Origin: Leptospira andrefontaineae
Lineage (GTDB): Bacteria > Spirochaetota > Leptospiria > Leptospirales > Leptospiraceae
Assembly (NCBI RefSeq): GCF_004770105.1
Contig: NZ_RQEY01000028.1
Location: 1 to 58,757, forward strand
DNA length: 58,757 nucleotides
Reading direction: 5' to 3'
Position 1 is the stretch's first letter, and each line of letters opens with the position of its first letter. A program made the translations under genes and the position numbers. The notes below the pieces were generated by a model, which was not told the origin of the DNA, made no database searches, and saw only the letters and a list, made by a program, of their open reading frames with translations. Below, piece by piece: positions 44,208 through 53,924 of this stretch.

Positions 44208-45059
44208 ATGAAAATTTTCGTTTATGGCGGAGCAGGACAGATCTCCAGTTCCGTAATTTCTAAACTATTGGGTTTAGGCCATGAAGTGTATGCAGGAACT
44301 AGAAATCCAGATGCTGGTAAAAAACGTCCAGGACTACATTGGGTATTTGCAGATGCAACCCAACCTAATAAAGGAACTGAAATTTTGGAAAAAGTGGAGA
44401 GAGCCTTCTTCATTTCACCGCCGGGATACACGGACCAATATTCAGTATTAAACCCTTGGTTTGAAAAAGCCCAAACTTCTTCCTTAAAAAAGGTAGTCCT
44501 CATGAGTGCAATGGGAGTAGACTTTGCTCCTCCCGAGGCCCCATTCAGAAAATTAGAGATCAGTTTGGAAAACTCCGGAGTTCCTTACACGATCTTAAGA
44601 CCGAATTGGTTCATGCAGAACTTCCAAACATATTGGCTTTCGGGAATATTAAAAGATAAGAAGATATCTTTCCCTGCAGGCAATGCTAAAACCAGCTTTA
44701 TTCACACGGATGATATATCCTCTTCCGTGGTCTCAGCTCTTTTGAATGACGAGTTCAACGGAAAAGGTATTACATTAACCGGGAAGGAAGCTCTCACTCA
44801 TGGAGAAGTAGCGGAAAAAATCTCTAAACATACCGGATTGAAAGTGAGTTATGCGGATATCAGCCCGGAAGAATTTAAGACAGGCCTTTTACAAGCCGGT
44901 GTTCCCGAAGACTATGCAAGTTTTATGGTATTCATCGCAGGTGCGCTGAAAGAAGGCCATTCCTCTCCTATACTAAATACCGTTCGGGAGATTACAGGAA
45001 AGGATCCTATCTCTTTTGATGAATATGCAGAACAAAACAAAAAGGTTTGGTTAAACTAA
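44208..45059 (+). CDS. NmrA-like NAD(P)-binding protein
   Basis: 283 residues. N-terminal Rossmann loop 'IFVYGGAGQISSSVISKLLG', then 'VFADATQP', 'KVVLMSAMGVDFAPPEAPFR' and 'GVPYTILRPNWFMQNFQTYW', the NmrA/QorA-type atypical SDR signature. The catalytic Tyr-Lys pair of classical SDRs is not evident, as usual for this group. Likely an NAD(P)H-dependent quinone or azo reductase, or a redox sensor. 'acaggag' lies upstream. It is divergent from the AraC-type gene, the common arrangement for a regulated stress enzyme. Confidence 0.87.
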   Translation: MKIFVYGGAGQISSSVISKLLGLGHEVYAGTRNPDAGKKRPGLHWVFADATQPNKGTEILEKVERAFFISPPGYTDQYSVLNPWFEKAQTSSLKKVVLMSAMGVDFAPPEAPFRKLEISLENSGVPYTILRPNWFMQNFQTYWLSGILKDKKISFPAGNAKTSFIHTDDISSSVVSALLNDEFNGKGITLTGKEALTHGEVAEKISKHTGLKVSYADISPEEFKTGLLQAGVPEDYASFMVFIAGALKEGHSSPILNTVREITGKDPISFDEYAEQNKKVWLN

Positions 45060-45351
45060 AACCGTCGCTTGTTCGACCTTGATCTGATCTTCGGTTCAAT
45101 CGAGGTCGAGCGATTCTTATAGAACTATAAATTCACCTAATTATAAAAAGTCGAAACAGGAAAATAGTACGAAAGCCTTAGTGCATATAGCAATTTAGAG
45201 TAAATTTTGAAACACATTTGAAATGATTTTCTTTTGTCGATCAAACGCTCGATAAAAATCAAGAATAAGTCATCTCATCTATTGCTATTTATCATGTATT
45301 CAGGAATCCTCTTGACATTTAGTCGTTTATGCAAAATCTAACAAGTCCGAT
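45060..45351. other. Gene-free stretch with hairpin before second SpoIIE gene
   Basis: A stem tcgaccttgat (45073-45083) / atcgaggtcga (45099-45109) with one wobble pair lies 14 bases after the NmrA-like stop. A perfect -35-like TTGACA is at 45312-45317, 34 bases before the next start, without a convincing -10. No gene seen. Confidence 0.5.
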
Positions 45352-48327
45352 ATGGACGCCTCCATTCTTTTCTCCCATCATGCAAGCGGAGTTTTCTCCT
45401 TATTCCTTTTAACTGTCGTCCTGAGTGGATTCTTGATATTCAAGAAAAGCAAAACACTGCCCACATATTATCTACTTATAATGTATGCGGGATATGGGAC
45501 CATGTTTTTCGGTTATTTCCTGTCCTATTCCGTATTCAATCCTTTAGGAGCGTATCATAGATACCTTACCGTTTTTGTGATATTCGCTATCGTAGCATTC
45601 ATAGGTTTCTCTTATCATTTTCCTAGAAATATCTATCCGAAAGAATCCAAGATAGTCATTCCACTAACCTTGGTAATCGCTTTAGTCGCATGGATCCATT
45701 TCATTTTAAACACCGCAGGAAGGGAGAAGATATATCTATTCTCCGCACATCATTACAGTTTCGACTTCGGAAAAGAAGCTAGTTTTGCGATCCTTCTCTG
45801 CTTTATACTTAGCACAGTTATTCTGATCAGAAAGACGATCCATTTCTCCCGTTACTCAGGAATATTCCAAAAATGGAATACTTCCTCAAACTCTTTTGCC
45901 CTTCCTGTCCGTATTCTTGTAAAAACCCTTCTTTTTCTTCCCCTGAATGTCATGAAGGTTATTCTCCCGTCCGGAAAGGAAGGAATTGCACTCAGAGCAT
46001 TTTTAGTCACCGTCCTCATAAATATACTAAATGCGTACAATAACGTATTGAATAAGTCCGGAGTCCTATCTTACGACACTTATGCAATCGTATATTTTAT
46101 TCTATCGGTAAGCACTATGTTCCTCATACAAAGTGCTTATCTAAACCATTCTCCGGAACCTACAAGTTTTATGGGAAAAATACTTTCCAGCGCAGTAGTT
46201 ACCGTTGTATTAGCGTTAGGTGCGATCAGTTATATTACGTTATTCTCCATAGACAAGTCTATTGAAAAAGAAAACCTAGTAGAGATGAATTCTGTCAAAA
46301 CTGAGATCAGAAATGGAGATACTAATTTCCCTCCGAATGTAAGATATATACTTTCTCGTCCGGTCGGTTCAGGCATATTCGACCATAAGTATGAGATCCT
46401 CTATTCAAAAGATGGCTTAAACCAAACCATTCTTAAAGACGGAGAAAAATATTACAAAAATCAACAGCTCAAAGAAGCGATCGAAAAGAATAAAAAACTC
46501 AATAAAGGGAAATCCGAATCCGAATTAGAAACGATCACTCTCAAACAAATGAAAGAAACGGACCTACCTTTAGGTTCCAGGCTGTTTAGGGTTGCGGGAA
46601 ATTTTTATATACATTACGATTTTGCAATAGGACAAACAAGATACGAGGTCGGATTCGCATATGCAGAATTCAGACAGGTGATCCACGATGTAGCTCGTTG
46701 GTTGATCCTGATCATCCTCGGAACAACTCTATTTATTCTGATCGCGTTCCCTATCCTACTTAGGGTCAGCTTGATCCATCCACTTAATAACCTGTTATCC
46801 GGTGTGGAGAAAGTGAATCATGGAGATCTGAATGTAAACGTTCCTGTAAAGACCATGGACGAGATCGGTTTCTTATCCTTATCATTCAACTCGATGGTAG
46901 ATTCCATCCGAGGTGCAAGAGAACAATTGCAGGAACATGCAGATCATCTAGAAGAAAAGGTAGAAGAACGTACGAAAGAAGTTCAAGAGAAAATGGAAGA
47001 AGTCCAACGACTGAAAATCCAACAAGACGGAGACTATTTCTTAACTTCTCTGCTTGCAAAACCTCTTTTTTATAATGCAAATAAGTCTCCTAAAGTTAAT
47101 ACCAGCTTTCTTATCAGACAAAAAAAATATTTCGAATTCCGTAATAAGCAGGGAGAACTAGGAGGAGATATCTGCTTAACCGGAAATCTAAGATTAGGAA
47201 CTCCTGATAATTATAAAAAATTCACGATGGCAATGAACGGGGACGCCATGGGAAAATCAATGCAAGGAGCCGGTGGTTCTTTGGTAATGGGAGTCGTGAT
47301 GAACTCCATCATGGCAAGATCCGCTGCTAACAAAAGGGTTCTTTCAAAAACTCCCGAAGAATGGCTGACCGAAACCTATATGGAAATTCATTCCGTATTC
47401 AAAAGTTTCGATGGAACCATGGTCATCTCCGCTACCGTGGCATTGATCGACGATGAAACGGGAGAAATGTTTTACTGGAACGCAGAACATCCGTTCTCAG
47501 TATTATACAGGGACGGAAAGGCCTCTTTTATAGAGGATACATTAGAACTTCGTAAATTAGGATTGGATTCCGAATTCGAATTTAAGGTGAAAAAATTCCA
47601 ACTTCATCCAGGAGACCTGATTATACTCGCTTCAGACGGAAGAGACGATCTTTTACTCTCCGTACATAATGAGAAGAGGATAATCAACGAAGACGAAAAT
47701 GTATTCTTGGATGTGGTAGAAAGATCTCACGGAGATATCAAATCCATAGAGAGGAATATCAGAAGTATTGGAGAAGTTATAGATGACCTCTCCATTCTAA
47801 GAATCGGTTTCCAAGAAGTAAATGCACCTTCAATTGAGCAAAGAGAAGATCGAAATGACTTCGCAGATAAGGTAGTCTTACAAAGCCTTTATAAAGAAGG
47901 AAAGGAATTATACAGAAATGGAGAAGCTCAAAAAGCGATCTCCATTCTGCTGGATGCTTATGCAACGGATAATAATAATCAAAAATTGAACAAACTACTC
48001 GGGTTGATCAGCTTTAAAGAAAAAGATTATCCGTTAGCTGTAAAAGTCCTAAGCAAATACCTAACCCAGGATCCCGACACGGCGGAACTTTGGTATTATC
48101 TATCCATTGCGGAGAAACGGATCGGTAATTTAGCACAATCCTTAGAAGCGGCAATGATGGTTAATCAAATGCAACCTATGAATGTGCAGAATCTAGTCCA
48201 TCTTTCAGATCTAAATAGACTCTTAGGAAATAGAGAAGAAGCTATCGGATTCACAAAATCTGCAGAAGAGATCGATCCAGAGAATAAGAATATCCGAAAG
48301 TTGAAAAAACTTTTGGAAATGGATTAA
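45352..48327 (+). CDS. 7TM-HAMP-SpoIIE phosphatase-TPR protein (second copy)
   Basis: 991 residues, same order as the 39880-43059 protein: about seven TM segments, a shorter extracytoplasmic domain, a TM segment, HAMP ('LIHPLNNLLSGVEKVNHGDL'), a coiled coil ('EEKVEERTKEVQEKMEEVQR'), a SpoIIE/PP2C domain and TPRs. Motifs: 'GELGGDICLTG', 'MNGDAMGKSMQGAGGSLVMG', 'LASDGRDDLL' and 'IDDLSILRIGF'. The paralogy is plain, but the sensory parts differ, suggesting two inputs into one output. Its 3' end overlaps the convergent subtilase gene by four bases. Confidence 0.88.
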   Translation: MDASILFSHHASGVFSLFLLTVVLSGFLIFKKSKTLPTYYLLIMYAGYGTMFFGYFLSYSVFNPLGAYHRYLTVFVIFAIVAFIGFSYHFPRNIYPKESKIVIPLTLVIALVAWIHFILNTAGREKIYLFSAHHYSFDFGKEASFAILLCFILSTVILIRKTIHFSRYSGIFQKWNTSSNSFALPVRILVKTLLFLPLNVMKVILPSGKEGIALRAFLVTVLINILNAYNNVLNKSGVLSYDTYAIVYFILSVSTMFLIQSAYLNHSPEPTSFMGKILSSAVVTVVLALGAISYITLFSIDKSIEKENLVEMNSVKTEIRNGDTNFPPNVRYILSRPVGSGIFDHKYEILYSKDGLNQTILKDGEKYYKNQQLKEAIEKNKKLNKGKSESELETITLKQMKETDLPLGSRLFRVAGNFYIHYDFAIGQTRYEVGFAYAEFRQVIHDVARWLILIILGTTLFILIAFPILLRVSLIHPLNNLLSGVEKVNHGDLNVNVPVKTMDEIGFLSLSFNSMVDSIRGAREQLQEHADHLEEKVEERTKEVQEKMEEVQRLKIQQDGDYFLTSLLAKPLFYNANKSPKVNTSFLIRQKKYFEFRNKQGELGGDICLTGNLRLGTPDNYKKFTMAMNGDAMGKSMQGAGGSLVMGVVMNSIMARSAANKRVLSKTPEEWLTETYMEIHSVFKSFDGTMVISATVALIDDETGEMFYWNAEHPFSVLYRDGKASFIEDTLELRKLGLDSEFEFKVKKFQLHPGDLIILASDGRDDLLLSVHNEKRIINEDENVFLDVVERSHGDIKSIERNIRSIGEVIDDLSILRIGFQEVNAPSIEQREDRNDFADKVVLQSLYKEGKELYRNGEAQKAISILLDAYATDNNNQKLNKLLGLISFKEKDYPLAVKVLSKYLTQDPDTAELWYYLSIAEKRIGNLAQSLEAAMMVNQMQPMNVQNLVHLSDLNRLLGNREEAIGFTKSAEEIDPENKNIRKLKKLLEMD

Positions 48328-50297
48328 GGTACCGTAACTACTATGTTTTCCGGTGGAAATAAATATTTAAAGGCTCCTACTGCATCCACTGCTTTACCAG
48401 ATCTAGTTTTGTTTTCCAAACCGGTTACCGTCTTTCCTCCATTCAACAATACCTGGATAGTATCTTCGGCCGAATACTTTGGATTCTTGTAACGAAGTAA
48501 GGCAGCGAGCCCAGCCACATGAGGAGCTGCCATAGAAGTTCCGCTTATAGCCTTATATCGATTCGTATAATCTTTGTCCATTGTGGTCATGCTCAACCCT
48601 AGAATCGCTACACCCGATTTTCCGATCTGAGTTCCAGAGTTAAATTCCATTCCGAGAGTGCATCTACTTCTTCCGACACAATCCTTTAATTCCAAAGTTA
48701 AAATTTCAATCCTTCCGTTCATTTCCTCTGATATTTGTTTGAGCATTTTACCATAAGTAATATTAAATGGAGGATTAGTGACATATCCATAATAAAAACT
48801 TAATGTATCATACGGATCTAAAGTATCGACTGTCAAAGCCATTTCGGCATAAACCCTGTCCACGGCAGAACTAATCGTAACTGATTTATAAACTTGCGAA
48901 TGAGTCAAGTTTGCGTAGGCTCCATTTACATTCCCGACTAAAGGTGTATTACAATTATTCGGTAAAAGTAATGTAGTATATGGAAGTGAAGGGCCTCCAT
49001 CTAAGGCAATGTAGCAAGTTAGATACGTGAAAGGTGTACCAGAATTATTGATGTATGTCCAATCCGAAAATTCCGAACTAGCAAGTACATCAACTTCCAT
49101 CCCCGCCCAAGTATTAACGATATTTGTTCCCGGGGCTGATACATCTACATGGGTTTTACTCGTATCGTAATTCGAGAACTGAGCCAACGAATAGGATTGA
49201 TCCAATGCCCCTACACAAACAATATTGCTTTCCGGGAATTTGCAAGGATACGAATTTCCTGAGCGGAGATCTTCCGACTCATTTCCTGCAGCCACCACAA
49301 ACAAAGCATCATGATTCTTTCCAGCTAATGCTATCGCTTGTTGAAGCGCAGTGTCCGATTCGGTTCCGGATAAGCTTAAATTAATAATTTTTGCGCCGTT
49401 CTTGACTGCAAAATTGATCCCTTTTATTATTTTTTCTGTCGTTCCAATTCCTGTATCATCCAAAACGCGAACTGCCATGATAGGAGCACCCCAACAGACT
49501 CCTACACCGCCGAGCCCATTCATCTTAGCTCCAATAATCCCGCTTACGTGAGTTCCATGGCCGTTCAAATCCATTGGATAAATATCATTATCTACGAAAT
49601 CGTATCCGTAAGGACAATTCCCGATATAACCTCCTAGGTCCGAAACACAACTTGAGGAGTTCCAGAAAGTTAGATCTTCATGATTATAGTTCGCGCCCGA
49701 ATCCAAAACTGCAACAGGAACCCCGTCGCAGTATTTAGTGAAATTATCCCAGGCCTCAACCATGTTCATATCCTTTCCGCTAATTCCAGGATTATTACCT
49801 AAATAATTTGCAGAAAAAATAGTTTGTCCGGTATTACGAAATCCCCATTGATTAACGAACTGAGGGTCACTAGGAGCAACAGTTGCTCTGTATATATAAT
49901 TTGGCTGAGCAAATTCTATATCTGGATGGTTTGAATATTCACGAATTGCATCTTGCAAAGAAATATTCTTTTCAATCGAAACAAGGGAAAAATCAGAATT
50001 CGAAATTTCAGATCCGATCATCTTCCCACTAAAAGAACCGACAATATTCGATTTTGCAAAGGAACCGATACCTTTTCGGAACTTCACTAAAATCTCATCA
50101 CTCTTTGCACTCATATTAAGTGAAGGGTTTGTTAAGACTGAAGATACTTTTGCTTCTTTTTTAAAAATATTACGATTTATAGATTTAAAATATTCTAATA
50201 CTTCATTCTTTTTTGAATTGTTATTCTGAGCTAACAAACCGATTCCAAGAAGAAAAACACCGAAAAAAAAGAAAGATAGATAGGGAATTCGTTTCAT
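48324..50297 (-). CDS. Secreted subtilisin-like serine protease (S8)
   Basis: 657 residues from ATG 50297 with 'agagg' upstream; the longer frame to 50360 only overlaps the preceding gene. Signal peptide 'LSFFFFGVFLLGIGLLAQ', an inhibitor-like prodomain ('ILVKFRKGIGSF', 'HPDIEFAQPNYIYRA'), then the catalytic triad: Asp in 'VAVLDSGANYNHED' (about 199), His in 'LNGHGTHVSGIIGA' (about 249) and Ser in 'GTSMAAPHVAGLAAL' (about 588). A beta-rich insert of about 180 residues lies between the oxyanion region ('VVAAGNESEDL') and the Ser block. It cleaves proteins outside the cell. It follows the choice-of-anchor-D lipoprotein gene by 10 bases. Confidence 0.9.
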   Translation of the reverse strand: MKRIPYLSFFFFGVFLLGIGLLAQNNNSKKNEVLEYFKSINRNIFKKEAKVSSVLTNPSLNMSAKSDEILVKFRKGIGSFAKSNIVGSFSGKMIGSEISNSDFSLVSIEKNISLQDAIREYSNHPDIEFAQPNYIYRATVAPSDPQFVNQWGFRNTGQTIFSANYLGNNPGISGKDMNMVEAWDNFTKYCDGVPVAVLDSGANYNHEDLTFWNSSSCVSDLGGYIGNCPYGYDFVDNDIYPMDLNGHGTHVSGIIGAKMNGLGGVGVCWGAPIMAVRVLDDTGIGTTEKIIKGINFAVKNGAKIINLSLSGTESDTALQQAIALAGKNHDALFVVAAGNESEDLRSGNSYPCKFPESNIVCVGALDQSYSLAQFSNYDTSKTHVDVSAPGTNIVNTWAGMEVDVLASSEFSDWTYINNSGTPFTYLTCYIALDGGPSLPYTTLLLPNNCNTPLVGNVNGAYANLTHSQVYKSVTISSAVDRVYAEMALTVDTLDPYDTLSFYYGYVTNPPFNITYGKMLKQISEEMNGRIEILTLELKDCVGRSRCTLGMEFNSGTQIGKSGVAILGLSMTTMDKDYTNRYKAISGTSMAAPHVAGLAALLRYKNPKYSAEDTIQVLLNGGKTVTGLENKTRSGKAVDAVGAFKYLFPPENIVVTVP

Positions 50298-50307
50298 ATA
50301 AATACCT

Positions 50308-51852
50308 CTACTGAACAACGAACTTTTTGGGCTCAGAGAATTCAGATTTCCAATTCCCATAAGGTTCTCGATACACTACGGATTTAATCCTAAGATACCA
50401 AGTTCCCTTAGAAAGAGTTCCTATCTTTTTAAAAGTTGGAGTAAAAGCTAAACCGGAAGAATTGGCAACGTCATCACATTTTACTCCGGTCTCTTCTTCC
50501 GAATTAAAGGAAGAACCTTTCTTATAACAAACTTTATACGATCCGTTAATCCAGTTTACTTCTGAATTTTTACTATTGGACCAAGTGATATAGGCATCTT
50601 TTTTGCCACCAGATCCTTGTAAGCCGATATACCCGTTATACTGTTCTCCTTTAAGACCGTTCGGACTCTCTATTTTCAGAGTAGCCGTTTTTATTCCTGC
50701 CGATTTGGGAACAAATCTAATCCCATAAGTAGTCGCTTTGCCGGGTGCTAAACTAGTAAGAGTTGATTTGACTAGAGTGAAATCAGATATATCGAATCCA
50801 ACAAGATAGACAGAAGTTTGAGTTAGGTCTAAATTTGTATTACCCAAGTTTTTCAAAATTACGGTTTGAGTGGAGGAAGACTGTCCAGGTTCTATACCGC
50901 CAAAATCAATATTGGAGGTATTAGCTAAATTCATACCATAATCGCCCGAATAAGAAATCTCTATAATGGGAGCATTTGCAGAAGCGAATGAATAGCCAAA
51001 TACGCCAATCGAGTATAGGTTTGCATTCGGATCGTTCGTGTGAAAATTAGCATAAGTTTGCTGAGTTCCCAATTGGGTTGGAGAAAAAGTAAATGTAATG
51101 TTCTTACTCTTTCCGGGAGCGATCGTAAACTGAGTTTCGGAAACTGAAAAAATCGATGTTTGAGTACCGATTTCGATATTGCTAATTATCAAATCCTGCT
51201 CTCCAGTGTTTCGGATCGTATAAGTCCTAGATTCCGTATTTCCCGGAGAGGAATAAATTTCCGCACTGTATGCATCATACTTCACACTTGCTTCTACGAG
51301 CTGAAATCGCGGAGCGGGAACGTTCGTACCTGCTCCAACCAAATTTAAATAATATGAACCGAATTCTGGATCATCGACTGGAATCACCAGTTTGGCATTC
51401 TTTGCTCCGATAGAATCAGCAAAAAAATAAATATCAAAGCCGGCAGTTTGATTTTGGGATATTTTCGTGAATTGGTTCGGCACGGTACCCTGTATTCCGA
51501 AACCGTAAGCATAAGGTCCAGTGAATTCAATACTTGGATTCCCAAGTAAGTGAACATATTCAGGATCCGGATATTCACCTGCAATTGTAAAATGAATGTT
51601 AGCCGACTGCGAAAGTTCAGATATATTTCCAAAGGAATATATAGATCCGCTAGGATACTTGTTTCCAATGGAATCAATAAGATAAATTCCACTTCCTCCC
51701 TCGATTGGGGGATTGGGCTCCTCGGTGTCTTCCGACGATCCGGGTAAGTAAAACGGGCCAGAAATTAGTTTCGAGTTGGAACCCCATCTACAAAACGATA
51801 GGGAAAGAAGAAGTATAATTACTAAACAAAAGTTTCTAATATAAAATTCCAT
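50308..51852 (-). CDS. Choice-of-anchor-D / ASH-domain lipoprotein
   Basis: 514 residues. Lipobox-like 'LLLSLSFCRWG', then a Glu/Pro-rich stretch and repeated Ig-like domains of the choice-of-anchor-D (ASPM-SPD2-Hydin) type: 'RTYTIRNTGEQDLIISNIEI', 'FTIAPGKSKNITFTFSPTQL', 'TVILKNLGNTNLDLTQTSVY' and 'LAPGKATTYGIRFVPKSAG'. The C-terminal part ends with a fibronectin-like segment ('GTWYLRIKSVVYREPYGNW'). Probably a surface adhesion or scaffold protein. It is 10 bases upstream of the subtilase gene on the same strand, suggesting one transcript and perhaps processing or joint surface action. Confidence 0.8.
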   Translation of the reverse strand: MEFYIRNFCLVIILLLSLSFCRWGSNSKLISGPFYLPGSSEDTEEPNPPIEGGSGIYLIDSIGNKYPSGSIYSFGNISELSQSANIHFTIAGEYPDPEYVHLLGNPSIEFTGPYAYGFGIQGTVPNQFTKISQNQTAGFDIYFFADSIGAKNAKLVIPVDDPEFGSYYLNLVGAGTNVPAPRFQLVEASVKYDAYSAEIYSSPGNTESRTYTIRNTGEQDLIISNIEIGTQTSIFSVSETQFTIAPGKSKNITFTFSPTQLGTQQTYANFHTNDPNANLYSIGVFGYSFASANAPIIEISYSGDYGMNLANTSNIDFGGIEPGQSSSTQTVILKNLGNTNLDLTQTSVYLVGFDISDFTLVKSTLTSLAPGKATTYGIRFVPKSAGIKTATLKIESPNGLKGEQYNGYIGLQGSGGKKDAYITWSNSKNSEVNWINGSYKVCYKKGSSFNSEEETGVKCDDVANSSGLAFTPTFKKIGTLSKGTWYLRIKSVVYREPYGNWKSEFSEPKKFVVQ

Positions 51853-52012
51853 ATATATCTGAAAGCATTCAGAGTTACTAAATTAGTATATACTATTACT
51901 CGAAAGTGCCAGCCGAAGACAATCGTAAAAGAAAAATTTACGATTTTATAAAGAAAGATATATTATCTAAATCTATCCCATTAGAGGTATGGCCTAACGT
52001 AAAATTTCAGAA

Positions 52013-52483
52013 TTACATTAAATATCTCTTGCCTATATTATCTCTTTTCTCCGTATCCGCTCCGTTCGAGATCAGAAGTTCTGAAATGTCAGAGAGTCCG
52101 TCATAACTATAAGAAATATGTAATGGAGTCACACCCTGCGGGTCGGAAACGTTCGGATCGGCTCCATGTTCCAACAGGATCTGAACAGGTTTGATCTTTC
52201 CGTTTTCCACAGCTTTATGAATAGGAAAGATCCCATTCCCATCGGGAAGATTCGGATCCAAACCAGCGTTCAATAATGTTTCCAAATAAAATGGATCTTG
52301 GATCTCCGAGGCACAAAAACCTAGAAGTCCTTTAGTACATTCTTTCAGCTCACCTTTATTAGGGATCAGATCCAAAATTTTTCTGAAACCTTGTTTGTCT
52401 CCGTTTTGGATCTTAGAAAATAATTCTTTTCCTCTTTGTATCGTCTTACGATTCTCAATCCAGTTTTTAATCCAATCTAGCAT
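52013..52483 (-). CDS. Small ankyrin-repeat protein
   Basis: 156 residues. Three ankyrin-like units: 'LETLLNAGLDPNLPDGNG', 'PIHKAVENGKIKPVQILLEH' and 'TPLHISYSYDGLSDISELL', with the usual 'GADPNVSDPQG' loops. An N-terminal helical stretch precedes them. No signal peptide, so cytosolic. It probably binds another protein. It stands between the anchor-D lipoprotein and hydrolase genes on the same strand, with gaps of 61 and 160 bases, and looks independent. Confidence 0.85.
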   Translation of the reverse strand: MLDWIKNWIENRKTIQRGKELFSKIQNGDKQGFRKILDLIPNKGELKECTKGLLGFCASEIQDPFYLETLLNAGLDPNLPDGNGIFPIHKAVENGKIKPVQILLEHGADPNVSDPQGVTPLHISYSYDGLSDISELLISNGADTEKRDNIGKRYLM

Positions 52484-52543
52484 GTTATTTTCCGATCTAT
52501 ATTTAGAAAATAGACTGTTTGGATCCGGATTTTGATCTTATCT

Positions 52544-53434
52544 TTAGGGAGAATCTAAAAAATCTTGGACCAAAGCAGAGGTCAATTCCGGGTATCGATC
52601 CTTTCCTTGGGACATGATCGCTTCTCCCAAATAATCACCATGCCCACCAGGCAAAATCAATAGTCTTGCTTTCGGGATCATTCGGACCATCTCAACTGCA
52701 TGCTCTAACTTTGGAACATCCTTGTCTCCGAGTAGGATCAAGATAGGAATTCCGACAGTTCTAATATCTTTATCGCTAAGATTCTTGAAGTTGCGCATTC
52801 TCGCAGCATCTTTCTCATACATGGTATGCAATTTTTGAGGATCAGGATTTACTTTCAGAAAAGCATCCTTAAGAGCTTGGGGCATATTTTCGAAAGTAGC
52901 ATTTTTCATAAAGTTCCAAAACATAGGATACGCCCCTTCTCTTTTTGTTATAGAGGAAGCGAATACAAGCTTACGGACTAATTTCGGATGTCGGATCGCC
53001 ACATTCAAAGCTACACTTGCACCATTACTAAAACCGAAAATATCCGCTTGCTCCACCTTTAGAAATTGCAGAAGAGCGACCACATCTTCTGCAGAAGTTT
53101 CAAAACTTACAGGCCCTTTTCTATCCGTAGTTCTTCCATGTCCTTGCTCGTCTAGTGCAATCACCTTACGATTTTGTGCGAGAAGAGGAAGTATCCGACT
53201 ATAAGTTACTTCTATTGTGGAACCTCCACCGTTCAGAAGGACCAGAGGGACCCCATCCTTCTTACCATGGATCTCATAATACATCTGGATATCTTTGATA
53301 GGAGCGAGACCCTTTTCAATCGGCTCGGATGTGATTTTAGAAGGTACCTCACGTAGTTGAAAAGGTTGTCCGGAGGAACAGGACGCAACTGTAAGCAGTA
53401 TAAAAATATAATATGGTATTTTCGAAATTTTCAT
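52544..53434 (-). CDS. Alpha/beta-hydrolase lipoprotein
   Basis: 296 residues. Signal peptide with lipobox-like 'FILLTVASCSSG', then an alpha/beta-hydrolase fold: 'PLVLLNGGGSTIEVTY' (oxyanion region), 'DEQGHGRTTDRKG', nucleophile elbow 'IFGFSNGASVAL' (Ser about 136), acid 'ILLGDKDVPKLE' and His 'LPGGHGDYLG'. The triad is complete. It probably hydrolyses an ester or similar bond in the envelope. 'aaggag' lies 7 bases upstream. It is the third gene after an ArsR-type regulator and an SRPBCC protein (gap 11 bases), so likely under the same control. Confidence 0.88.
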   Translation of the reverse strand: MKISKIPYYIFILLTVASCSSGQPFQLREVPSKITSEPIEKGLAPIKDIQMYYEIHGKKDGVPLVLLNGGGSTIEVTYSRILPLLAQNRKVIALDEQGHGRTTDRKGPVSFETSAEDVVALLQFLKVEQADIFGFSNGASVALNVAIRHPKLVRKLVFASSITKREGAYPMFWNFMKNATFENMPQALKDAFLKVNPDPQKLHTMYEKDAARMRNFKNLSDKDIRTVGIPILILLGDKDVPKLEHAVEMVRMIPKARLLILPGGHGDYLGEAIMSQGKDRYPELTSALVQDFLDSP

Positions 53435-53445
53435 CTGAGTTCTCC

Positions 53446-53922
53446 TTATTTTACCTTTTCAAGATAGTCGGTTAATCTTACTAAATGCGCCAGGGTACCT
53501 TCTCTTCTGGAAGCCACACCTTCTCTTCCAATGGTTTGGTCTAAAAATGCGACCTGCTCTGTGAATGTAAGTTTAGTATTGGAAGGATCTATCTTTTCGA
53601 TTTCTGCAGAAGCGATGGAGACTGAGTGGATCTTTCCGCTTAAGATCATATCATAAACAAAAACGATCCTCTGGTTTTCTATTAGATCAGAAAACCGGGC
53701 TTTGTATAAGGTTTCCTTTCCGTTGGGAAAGCGACCATGCAATATTTCTTCTCCACCAATTCGAAAATCCAATTTTCTTTGCACGACCGACCAATCACCT
53801 GGACCAATAAACCAATTTGCTTTTGCTTCTATATTACTCCATGCGGAATACACGGATCTCGGATCAGATTGATACACTCTTTCTATACTAAAAATTTCGT
53901 GAGCGACTTTCAGTGTTTCCAT
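53446..53922 (-). CDS. SRPBCC / AHSA1-like protein
   Basis: 158 residues. The START-like fold of the Aha1/CalC group: 'FSIERVYQSDPRSVYSAWSN', 'ANWFIGPGDWSV', 'FRIGGEEILHGRFPNGKE' and 'LTFTEQVAFLDQTIGREG', ending in 'HLVRLTDYLEKV'. Such proteins bind small hydrophobic ligands. The pairing of ArsR-type repressor and SRPBCC gene is very common. The start is two bases after the regulator stop, hence co-transcription. Ligand unknown. Confidence 0.88.
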   Translation of the reverse strand: METLKVAHEIFSIERVYQSDPRSVYSAWSNIEAKANWFIGPGDWSVVQRKLDFRIGGEEILHGRFPNGKETLYKARFSDLIENQRIVFVYDMILSGKIHSVSIASAEIEKIDPSNTKLTFTEQVAFLDQTIGREGVASRREGTLAHLVRLTDYLEKVK

Positions 53923-53924
53923 AT

